This document shows positions 46,201 through 56,897 of a stretch of DNA of 64,000 nucleotides, piece by piece. Source of the stretch: Endothia cerciana (lineage: Eukaryota > Ascomycota > Sordariomycetes > Diaporthales > Cryphonectriaceae); contig JALRMH010000006.1 of assembly GCA_026119935.1 (NCBI GenBank), forward strand, positions 434,001-498,000. The letters are read 5' to 3'. Every line of letters starts with the position of its first letter. The stretch's first letter is position 1. The translations under genes were made by a program, and so were the position numbers. A model generated the notes under the pieces. The model saw nothing but the letters and a program-made list of their open reading frames with translations. It was not told the origin of the DNA and did no database searches.

Positions 46201-48936
46201 ATTGCTGAGTCGTGGTTAAATGGGGGCTTGAGACCCAGAGCAAGGACTTGATGACAAAGCCTGGAACGGCGTGCGGGCATGTGATATGGAGAAACGGGTG
46301 GACGAGGTGACCCGGGACTTTGTTTCAGATAGCGGTCAGGCGAACAAAGGGGATCCCAAGGGGGGGGGGGGGGTCCTCAGTCAGTGCTTGTTTGGCTCGG
46401 CGGGTGTTGATATGATGCCCAGGCACAAGATTGTCGGGTGTACTCTGTCAAAGCCGGCTTTGTTGAACGTTTAACAGCGGACAGAGGATGTTAGTCTTCA
46501 ATAGCTGCTTACTATGACTCGCTGATTCAGGGATCCTCTTCGTGGACTAAGCCCGTATCTGGTTGGGTGTGATAACACAAGTACAGCCAGCGTTGGGGCC
46601 GGCGCGCGGAACAGGACCGGAGTACGGAGTAGGTCGCGAGCGAGGTAGCCAAGCCCCAAACTTGTGTTAGTAAGAGGTCTTTGTTGTTAGCACATGACCT
46701 TTTGGGCATAGGGCGGGATTTTTCTAACCACCGCCATACTGTGCGTCTTTATGCGAGAACGTTGTATGACTTGTAGTGCCCCGAGTGCGCCCCATATGCC
46801 TGACACAGTGACAGATTACTTGTCCCGATTACGCGATAGTGTCGGAGAAATCCGAACTGTGGGCATTTCCTGTCGCTTCACTCGGGTTTCCAGAAACCAC
46901 CTTCGGTTTTGCAAAACCCGCCGCCTCCCATATGAGACCAGGGAGGAGCAACACCATCTGCATAGGAAAGCCGATGCGGCCTCGAGATGCAGAAGTACTT
47001 AAGGGGGTGATCAGGACGGAAAGGAACATATTTATATCAGCTCAGGGCCAGAATGTCACGGCAGGTACATCGCGTACTGTAGCCTGGAAGCCGAGGGAAT
47101 ACCAAAGCACGGAGTACTAAAGGGGAAGAGACGGAGCGGAGACAGGGATTGGATACTTTTTATGATCCGATGGCTAAGGTTACTACTTACTGGCACACAA
47201 AATTCTTTTTTTAGGCGAGCCGTATCATCCGTCATAATCTTACTCGTTAAGTATTGGCCTGTTTCCCAACTAATTATATAAAACCCAAAGCGCTACGCAC
47301 CCGGCAGCTGCATGTACGATCTTAATGTGATTCTTGATCCTCGATGACCAATTTCCGGCCCTAACCGCCGGCACAGAAAAAGGCGTGCATGTGACATTCA
47401 GGACAGCGCCTGTACCAGATGCGACATATTAAGAGTATCCCCGGGCAAGGATTGTAAAGGTTGTCGAAGATCATCATTCCAAGACAGGGAGTAAGTTGAC
47501 CTTTATATCTCCTGCCAGCCCCATCCATATGGAACATCTCCATCCGAGCCCATCATTAAATTAGGTACGATGCATGTCTCACATATGTATCCGGGCGCGG
47601 GCGTCGACTTGTGAAGTCACAGCTGGGTCTTTTATCCAGGCCGTCGTTGCCCATGAGACAACTGCTTCAACATCTGACGTGGTGCGACGCTGCTGGGTGT
47701 TGACAACTTTGGTTCTGCTATAGCACAATGTTGCTGACCTACGCCGTTATAGACCTACATCGATCCGACACTTGACTTTGGGGTGTACGACGTGCCATGT
47801 TTAAGCCCTCCCCCAAGGCTCCCCGGATCGAGAGTAAAGACGGTTGGGAACCCAACGAGGAGGAGGCCCAGAGCGGTCTCAGCTGGAGGCTCCAGGGTCT
47901 GAAGAGAGGTACGAGCAACGTTGGTCCATATCACGTCCACTGGCCTCACCGTATAAACCGGCAAGCATAGTCCAAGTGGACTTGGGTTGCATATACTGTA
48001 CGGTACTATGGTACGATATAGGTACCCATGTACCTTTTATGTATGGACTGGAAGGAAGGTTCAGGTGGGCCCTGCCTCGCGCTTGCTGCCGCTCCAAGTG
48101 GGCTCCAAGAACAAAGGAGCGAGCGACATGGACACGCTTGCCTGCAGCATCGACGAATCAATGACGCAGATCTAGCTCCAGCACATCTCCCGTTCAACAC
48201 CAACACACACCTCCTAGTTTTCCTTCCTTCATAGATTTTCACCATCTCGTCCTGCCTTGTCCCGTCTCGTCTCCTTTCACCAACAAGTACCCATCTCACG
48301 ACAGTCCCCCGCTCACTTCCATCCCGTGCAGCCTCGTTGGCTGTGATCTTTCTCTCTCCCTGGCCAGATCCAGAGGCTCATCTATCTTTCTGTACTGTTC
48401 GGTCGTGGTAGCTGGAATCCGTTGCCTGACATCGGCAGTGTGGTCCTGGGATCATTTGTCCAAAGCCGCATGGAAGCCCGACCCACCACCAGGTACCTAG
48501 ATCCTCTTACTGCCTCCACATCAACTCAGCCGGACCCCTTGACTCGCCTCCCCTAGGTCATAGCGGCACCCTCAAGTTCGCTCCGAGTGGTCTTTGGCCT
48601 CGGGATAATGTCATCGAGACCCATTTCCGCGGAGCAGTGGTGGTGAACATACCCAAGCACTTCCCGTTGCTAGCCCTGCATACTCTCTAGCCTTTTCACA
48701 GATGACTATCCGGAAGAGAACAGCCTTGTCTTTCCTTGAGTTTCTAGACGCCGGGTTGTGTTCCAAACTGACATTCAATTTTCCTAGTCTCAACTTCCAC
48801 TAAAGGGGCAGAGTCATCGGATTTTTCATGGGACGCACCGCCACGCCTCACTTGTCACTGAACAGCCACCGAAGGACAGTAGTTGGCCCTCTGGGACTTT
48901 TCATCTGGCCTTCACACCCGCACCTCACCAGCACGC
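40262..48936. other. Gene desert of about 8.7 kb
   Basis: No supportable gene on either strand. Short frames with some coding character occur at 41375-41857 (+) and 42885-43127 (-, MSFRSRGSTQALIQLKLEQD) but show no domain. C/G homopolymers of 10-14 nt lie at 42814-42825, 43981-43990, 44515-44528 and 46360-46373. Words of the TACTCCGTA/TACGGAGTA type occur near 44933, 46615 and 47105. The right end (about 48170-48936), CT-rich with CACCTCACC words, is the likely promoter and leader of the next gene. This looks like decayed accessory DNA. Confidence 0.5.
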
Positions 48937-51900
48937 ATGTCCATGGTGGGGAACAGTCGAGTCGATCCACTATCCATTCGTCAGGCGGCTGCTGCAGCCA
49001 TGAACTCCAACCCGGCTAATGAGTTCCTACCGGCAGATGCCGGTCCCGGACCGCATGGACACGACGGCGAGGAGGAGGAGTTCGACATGGCCAGGTTCAG
49101 CGCCATAAGGAAGGAGCAAAAGGAAGAGCTGGAGCGACTGGACCGTCATCAGCACAGCAAGCAGGCGGCGATCGAAGGCCAGATACGTGATCAGCTCGAC
49201 CGCCTGTTTCAACACTTTCAGCAGGGGATGCAGAATCTCTACACAGGCCTTACTCAGACAGCGCAGGCTACCGTCGAGGCCCAGGTGAAGCTTCGCATGC
49301 AACAGGAGCGACTACGTGAGGAGCACGCCGCTGACAAGCGGGACGTCGAGAGAAGATACCATAACGAGGCATCGCGGTTGGTAATGTCCACCTCGAACTC
49401 GACACGCCATCCGCAATCTGTCCTCCCCGTGCCCAGCGGTCCGCCACGGACGGCTTCCAGCATTCCTGTAAGCCCAACTTCCACAATGAGATGTGCGATA
49501 GCGGAGCTAACAACTATTGTAGTCCTCCGGTGGTGACCATCTGCCCTCTCCAGCAGCCTCATCTGCGATCATCACCCCACCAGTCCGCCAGCAGGTGATA
49601 CCGAAACCTATTCCGAGCGACGCTATTCGTGAATTCATCGTTCAGGAGCCCCCATGTCGGGACTACGTGGCTCCATATCCCACGCCTTTGGAACCCGCTC
49701 CCAAGCAACGGAAACCGGTCCCTTCAGAGCCTCGTGCCCTAGAGCCTCGTCCCCTAGAGCCTCGTCCCCTGGAGCCTCGTCCCATAGAGCCTCGTCCTCT
49801 CGAGCCGCGCCACATTGAACCGCGCCACATCGAACCAGGGCCCTGTGACCCTCGTCCCGTGCAGCCCATAGCGGCCCGTCAAACATACGACGAGTCCAAA
49901 ACCATAGAGCCACAGCAGCATCCGAACGTTATCTCCGACCATCAAACAAGCCATGGGCCCATAACCCCAGATGTGGCACCCTCGCGCCCTGAGACCAAGA
50001 GGAAAGCCATCGAGCCACCAGCAAACGATGAAGTCCAGGTGGGACCATATCCAAAGCGCCCACGTACTAGGGACAGGACCGTCGAAGAAGCACATGGTGC
50101 GGTGCCGTCTCCGCCGAAGCGGAGTCCACAAACCCGTCGGTCTTCGCAAGCCGCCTTGGAAACGCGGACCGAGCGTACGATCACCTTTGACGAGGTCTAC
50201 CAGAATGGCAAGTCTCAGTACAAGCACAAGATCTTCGAGTGGAAGCTAGGCTCAGGGAACTGGTATATCGTAAGATGTGACGAGCACCAGGTACATTTCG
50301 GTTTCGGCAATCCGGTCCATGGCGCTGCCAAGCATGTGCACAGCCCTCAACACGGAAACATGGAGAAGAGGCATGACCTTGCTATCGAGATATGTGGCCA
50401 CCGTGTCCTGGGCTGCAACGCCGAGCTGGCCGAGCTGAACAATCGCGAGTTTGAGCGCGCGCTGAGAGAGGACAAATACCATGTCTTCAACATGAATCTC
50501 CTCACCAAAGAGGGGCGTCGACGGCTGACGGACGGGCCTGAGATTCTAGCCAGTGGTGATAGTCCTGCCAAGAAGAAACCAAAGCTCTCAATACCAACGA
50601 AGCCAGCTGGGGAAGTCGTCTTACCCCAGGAGGGCAAGTTCTATCAGGGGCTCTGGGCGCCTAATAAGAAGTGGTACATGCTGATCGTGCTGCCTATTAG
50701 ACCAGACGGGAGCCTCAGAGAGGTCGGTCTGAGGGAGAAGCTCCAGGAGACGCAGCTGATGAGCAACGTTCCAAAGTGTTACCGAGTCGACCGTATCAGT
50801 CTGCTCATCAAGGGATGGCAGCCTGCCTACGAGGACGGCGGCCCCAAGGTCGACAAGCGCGAGTATCCAGTTATGTTTTTCGATGGTCACCAGAGGCATT
50901 CCCTGGGCTGGCTCACTGCGCAGAAGCTTCGTGAGGTCGATCTGGACAATCCCCAGGAGACAGTGGATAAGAGAGGTCTGTCGACGGCCCGCGAGTGGTA
51001 CTCACAACACATGATGCACCGCAAGAATTGGGAAGAGTTCAAGAGGCTAGGGCCCGGCGAGCCCTCCTCGGCGACGTCCTCAGAAGAGGTCCCAGATCAG
51101 TGGCCGTCTCTTCGCTCCGCCAATGCGGACAACCAGAGCCCGATTCAGGACAGGCCTGGCCGTTTTGGCTTCGGCAGTGCCAGTGGCAGTGAGAGTGACG
51201 ACGAGGACCCTATGAACATGGATGTCGGCCCCATCTCGGAACCCCACGACTCTAACTACGTCGCGGAGTCGCGATCCGACAACTCTGACAGGGAAATGGA
51301 GGATGCAGACCAAGACGATGACAGCGATAAGGAGGATGTTATTCGCCCTGGTCGCAGAGCCTCTGCTATCCCCGAGGCCAAGTCGAAGTCTTCATCTCGA
51401 CCCAGCAGTCGACGTGGTCCCATCAGCGAGACGAGCGTCGATGAGGGAGCAGCTGATAAGGATACGCCTGCGACGGAGAAGGACGACGTCGAGCCAGAGG
51501 GCCGTTCCCCTCGACAAAGCGACCCTAATGAGAAGCGGGGTGCCGAGCCCGAGCCCACGTCTGTTCATACCGAGGCAGGAGACCAGCGCGATCTTTCGTC
51601 GGTGCTGTCTGAGCAAGAGCATTTGCGAAAGAGTGCCCAGGCGAAGGCGGCGGCGGCTGTGAAGGAAGCGGCCAGCCGTAGCAGAGCGTCGTCGGAGGTG
51701 CCGGAGAGCGCGCCGGTGGCTCCTGCGCTGACACAGCAGCAAAGCAGCTCTGAGCCGCCCGCACAACCAACATACTCGTCACGCCCGCCTTTTGCGGAGC
51801 ACCATCGTTCAAGATCCCATGAAATTCCCCGGAGTGATGCTGGACCCCCCCGCAAGCCATCGGACCTCCACAATATTCTCAATACGGACCAGGGCTCTAT

Positions 51901-52927
51901 GCAGACGGCATCCAGTGAGGGCCCCATTGATCCGTACAAGCGGTACGAGGCAATCAGGGCGCAGATGGCGATGGACGGTCTCCAGAATCGGTCTGCCTCG
52001 GCGCCGGCCCACGAGGCTCACAATACAACGCCCTTGTTCCGACCACACCCTGGCCAGCTTGCTACACACGCCCCGAGTAACGCGGTCCACGGCTCGCCGT
52101 CCCTGTCCCATATCCTCTCGCCCCCGGGGCAGTCTCCGACGATGGTGCCTAGGAGCGCATCAACAACGCCGGTGCACGGCCTGGAGTCGGAACGTACCTC
52201 GCCTAAGCTCGTGATACCTGTTGCTGGCAGCTCGGATAAGTGGCAGGCGGTCCGCAATACCCCAGCCATGCCGGCGCAGCAGCTGCAATCCCCTCGTGCA
52301 TCATTCGTCGGAACGCCGTCGCTGGTCTCCAGCCAGACTGGTCACGGCGCAGCAGCACCGAAAGAGGCATTCGTGCGGCCCCAGATGGCCAGAGAGGTAC
52401 GGACGACTACCCCCCAGCTGGGCACGCCGACCCCGGAGAGGCCAGAGAGCTTCGACCTGGCGCAGTTCCGCGATATCGCTCGCCGTGTGCGGTGGTCTCG
52501 CGAGAGCCCTGCGACCCCCTTCCTGCGGCTGACCGCGGACCCGATGCGCGGGTGGGCGGAGACGCCGGCCGGTGCGCCTGTGACAGGCGCGGTGGAGCCA
52601 ATGAAGGTGTGGCGGATCGAGGTGGACGCCCCGGGTGGCGACAGGGACGTGCAGCGGGTACAGCTGACGCTCAAGGACGGCAACGAGCAGACGCTCGTGT
52701 TTGAGACCAACTCAGCAGGTGGACGCTCGCTGGCGGCGACGCTGCAGGGGCGGCGGTTCGTATCATGGGTGAAGAAGATGAACGGGGAGGTCGAGTACCG
52801 CAACAGGTATGTGTTGCCCACATGTTTGCCCTCCTGGAGAAAGCGGTTGATCTGCTGACACGTGGTATGGGGGAGCAGTCGCCGCTCGAGCCTGATTGAT
52901 GATCATCGGCCGGCTACGGCTGCGTAG
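48937..52927 (+). CDS. Large hypothetical protein (1287 aa) with coiled coil, EPRP repeats and disordered tail
   Basis: Exons 48937-49467, 49523-52806 and 52879-52927 join in phase across introns of 55 nt (GTAAGC...TTGTAG) and 72 nt. Residues about 60-150 form a charged coiled coil (FDMARFSAIRKEQKEELERL, KLRMQQERLREEHAADKRDV). Residues about 249-285 are tandem five-residue repeats of the type L/I-E-P-R-P/H. From about 395 to 690 lies a conserved-looking region: TITFDEVYQNGKSQYKHKIF, SGNWYIVRCDEHQVHFGFGN, HVHSPQHGN, a Lys-rich bipartite basic patch (AKKKPKLS), KFYQGLWAPNKKWYMLIVLP and REYPVMFFDGHQ. The spaced Cys/His residues in the CDEHQVHF...HSPQH...C block could bind metal. The remaining about 550 residues are acidic/Ser/Pro-rich and disordered. 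The core recalls a family of fungal nuclear-type hypothetical proteins; the function is unknown. Confidence 0.8.
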
Positions 52928-53575
52928 CCTGGCCACTCGTCTTCCTTTTGTTGTCGGTAGGACAGTTTGTTGTTTATAAGGTAAAAAGAAGACGGTCTTG
53001 ACAAGAGTAGACCAGACGCCTCCGGGCTGAGGCCTGCGGTATGGCCCTTGGCATCTTTTGGTCGCTCGGTGACCCGACAGCACCGCGAGCCTGGAGTACA
53101 GCGTGAATCGATTTCGCCTTGCACATTTTGTTCCGGCAGAACAGGCATATCCTGGAGCTCGTCCTGCGCGGTATCGGGGCGTACATAACACAAGGAACGA
53201 GTAGGGGGTGCATCACCGTGCATGGTATGGTTTGGCATGGTATGGCATATCTATGGCATCTGCTTCGGAGGGGTGGAGGGCCTGTATATGCTTGGAGTTC
53301 CATAGCTTGAGGGCATACAGGGCATCTCCCGACAGGGCAACAAACACAATGAATGACTCTATTATGTATATGTGATCCCGGCGGCCGTGTGGTTTGAAGC
53401 AGACGGACGGTAACTCTGTCTCTCTCTCCGTACGATTTGCATGTGATTGTGCAGGGATAGGGGAGATCAGCGCGGCGGCCCCGATCTGGTTTCCTCACGT
53501 GGCCAGTGTCCTCTGATCCTCCTGACGAGTTCGACCTCCACTCTACCTACCTTCTCTCTCTCCTCCCTCTCTCTC

Positions 53576-53636
<61 letters not shown>

Positions 53637-54676
53637 GTCGTCAGCTGGACGAGCGCCATCTCCATTTCCATGCCTCGCACGAAGTGCTTTTCTCTTCCTT
53701 GTTCAACCGAGCGATAGCGCAGTTCATGCCGAGGCTTTTCCGTCTTCCCTCTCCTTCTGGTCTCTCGGGAGCAGACAGCCCGATGACGTCGTAGCACGAA
53801 CAGGCCCGATCTGAGTTGAGTTGGGCTGGGCTGAGAGTGGAGCGGACCTATCACGGCCCCCTCGGAACAACAAGAGCCCAACCAGCTGCGGGCTGCAGAG
53901 TGATCAGGGTGCACCGCGCTGCCTCGCCTTTCTTCTACAGCATACGGTGCCGCTGCGGAGGGAGGGGCGAGATACCAGGGCGACAGGGACCTTACTTAAA
54001 TGGCTGCGATAGTAAGTTGTTGTTGTTGTTGTTGTTGTTCCCGATATGTGGTTTTTTTTTTTTTTCCTTTTTTTTTTTTAATAATTTTTCTTCTCAAGGC
54101 GTTGTCTTTGTCATGTCTTTATCATTATTACTAGGTGGTCTGTCTCCTTGTCTTGGCGTCTGCTTGCCCCGGAGCTACAGGCAGTGAGTGGGCGGTGGTG
54201 GCGGCGGCGGTGGCAGCAGCAGCAAGCTCAGGGTCGACGTCAGCGGCTCACGCTCACTCAAGCCTTCCCATGTCCCCCCCCCCTCCCTTGCACTTGCAGC
54301 CTTACTACTACTGTATAAACCCTTCTTGCGACGTCAGGCCAAGCCTGGGCAATTTTAATTTCTGTCTGGCTGCCTGCGCGACCCAAGGACGACAGCCTCA
54401 TCGCTGCCACGTGTGCATCTCTACTACTGCCTTATCACTTTCACCAACCGGTCATCATGTTACTGTGTCTCTTTCCACGTCGAGCCTTCTTCTGAGCCCC
54501 CCGGGCTCGTGTCATGGTTATCCTGCCTCCCCCCCCCCCCCGTTGGCTGCATGTCGCCAGGTCCTCCAGACCAACAGGCGAGGGGCGAGACATCCGTCAA
54601 GCATCACAGGCAGAGCCAGAGCCGACTAACGCGACCTGTTACCCCCCTCTTCTAGGACATCCCCTGGCTAACCCAC
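52928..54676. repeat. Intergenic with CA/TA and TTG microsatellites; PEX-like gene promoter
   Basis: About 1.75 kb without a gene. It contains a (CA)13 tract at 53577-53602 running directly into (TA)n at 53603-53633, a (TTG)n tract at 54016-54039, poly-T tracts at 54052-54079, and a 13-C run at 54529-54541. The right part is the promoter and long leader of the dysferlin-domain gene starting at 54677. Confidence 0.6.
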
Positions 54677-56897
54677 ATGTCCACCCCTCATCGCTCCCGG
54701 GGCGACACCGTCGACAGCGCCGCCTCCTTCAGCAACACACCCAGCCATGACCCACCAAATGCCTCCTCCTACCTGACGCCAGGCCAGCCCCCCGTCTACG
54801 CCTCCTTCTCCCCGCTGACCCTCGCCTCCTCCTCCTCCTCCACCACCACCACCACCACCTCCCAGCCCATCTCCGCCGCCAAGCGCCTCTCGACGATCCT
54901 CGTCCACCAGAAATCCCCCCTCCTCCTCGCCACCCCGCCCCAGGTCACCCGCGCCCTCGCCTATAGCCACCCGTTCCTGCTCCCCCTGAACAAGCTCGCC
55001 GGGCTGCTGACGTGGACCACCGGGGACCCGTGGGAGAGCTTCCTGCTGGTCGGCCTGTTCTGGGCCGCCGTGCTGTACGGGGATGTCGTCATACGCTTCG
55101 CGGGCCCCGTGGTGGTGGTATTGCTCCTGATCGGGGGCATGTACGGCCGGCGTTTCAGCCCGCTGAGCAGTTCCGGGCGGAGCGAGGACGGTGGGGCTGG
55201 AGCTGGGGTGCCTTCGAAGACGAAAGCCAAGGCGAGGGTCAAGGGGAAGGGGAAGGGCAGCTCAGGGACGGGCAACAGTGGCGGCGGCGGCAGCGGCAGC
55301 GGCAGCGGCGGCGCCAAGAGCGAGGAGCCCGCTGCGGCGGCGGGAGGCTCGGGCCCTGTGGGAGGGGGAGGGGCTGGGGGCCATAGCCGCGCCGGCTCCG
55401 AGGCGACCAACACCAAGCACCAGAAGACCCTGGACGAGATCGTCGAGACGCTCAAGGAGTTCACGGCGCGGTGCAACATCCTGCTGGAGCCGCTGCTGGA
55501 GCTGACGGACTCCCTGAGCACCCAGCGCACGGCGACGAGCGCCACCACGCGGCCCGCGCTGACGAGGTTGCTCATCCGGATCCTGCTGTGCACGCCGTTC
55601 TGGGTCGCGCTCACGCTGCCGCCGTTCAGGATCGTCACGACGAGGAGGGTCGTGTTGTGCTTTGGGACCATCGTCCTCACCTGGCATGCAAGGGTGGTCA
55701 AGGCGGGGCGCACGATACTCTGGCGCAGCGCGAGCGTACGACGGCTGGCGGGCCTCCTGACGGGGCTGGATATCAGTATCCCGGAGAGGGCCACGTCGCC
55801 GGGCAAGAAGTCCAAGGCGCAGGAGGCCCTGGAGAAGTCGATGGCGGGCAGCAAGCCCGACGCACGCGCGGCCTCTGGCAGGGAGTCGGAGCTGGCCAAG
55901 GCGATACGGCGAGCCCGCGGCGCGAACGACGCCGGCGTAAGATTTACCTTCATCATATACGAGAACCAGCGGCGCTGGGTCGGCCTCGGGTGGACCAACA
56001 GCCTGTTTGCCTATGAGAGGGCCGCGTGGACGGATGAGCATAACAACGCGGTGCCCTCGAAGGACAAGTTCGAGCTGCCCGAGGTCGAGGAGGATAGCGC
56101 CATGCGCTGGCGCTGGGTTGAAGGGGGTCGCTGGAGGGTGGATGGGGTGCCGGACGAGGCCGTCGAGGGGGGCGAGGGGAAGAGTGGGGCTTGGGATTAT
56201 GACGGCGAGGCCGGGAGGAACGGCTGGGTCTACTATGATAACAAGGTATGTTCTACGGCCACTGGGAAACATCGCTCGAGATCCCGTCAGCGACCATACT
56301 GACCCCCCTCTACAGTGGCAATACGGCCGCCGCGGCCAGGACGGCTGGGGTAGATGGACGCGCCGACGGAAATGGTACCGCGACGCCGAGCTTGTCGAGG
56401 TCGATAGCGATGAGGAGACCAGAGGGTCACCGTCACCAAATACACCAACACTCGGCTCCGAACGACCACCATCCCTCCCACCACGACCAACACTACCAAC
56501 ACTCGCGCCGCCATTCACGACCACCTCCGACTCGATGAGCTTGCCGGACCTCGTGGGCGACCGCAGGAATGACGGCCTGCAGGAGATCAGAGAAGAAGGA
56601 GGCGAGGCCGATGATGTCGCCTCGGTGCTGTCGTCGTCGTCCCGCTCGACGAGATTTAGAATGCCCTCGTTGCGGAGGAGGGTGACGGATAGCAAGTCGC
56701 AGCAGAACCTCAACCAGAATGACAAAGATAGTATCACAAGCAGCCCGCGGGAGAGGAGGTCCAGACGGACGAGTGAGGCGCAGAGTGAGGACGAGGCGGC
56801 GAGCCTGGAGCGCCTAGGCGTCGGGCTGGGCTCGCCGAGCAGCAGGGGCGGGGATAGTTGGGGGGTGGGCGATGAGGTCGTCATGGGGCTTGAATAG
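54677..56897 (+). CDS. Pex28-32 family peroxisomal/ER membrane protein with dysferlin domain
   Basis: Exons 54677-56245 and 56316-56897 join in phase across a 70-nt intron and give 716 aa. Two hydrophobic regions, FLLVGLFWAAVLYGDVVIRF with VVVVLLLIGGMYG (about residues 115-155) and LIRILLCTPFWVALTLPPFR with VVLCFGTIVLTWHA (about 297-340), form the reticulon-like membrane part, separated by a Gly/Ser/Lys-rich linker. From about residue 420 comes the dysferlin (DysF) domain: RFTFIIYENQRRWVGLGWTN, WTDEHNNAVPSK, MRWRWVEGGRW, GWVYYDNKWQYGRRGQDGWG and WTRRRKWYRDAEL. This is the order found in the yeast Pex28-Pex32 group (Pex23/Pex24 in other fungi), which act at ER-peroxisome contacts and control peroxisome number and size. 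The tail is acidic and Ser-rich. The exact orthologue within the group cannot be decided here. Confidence 0.88.
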
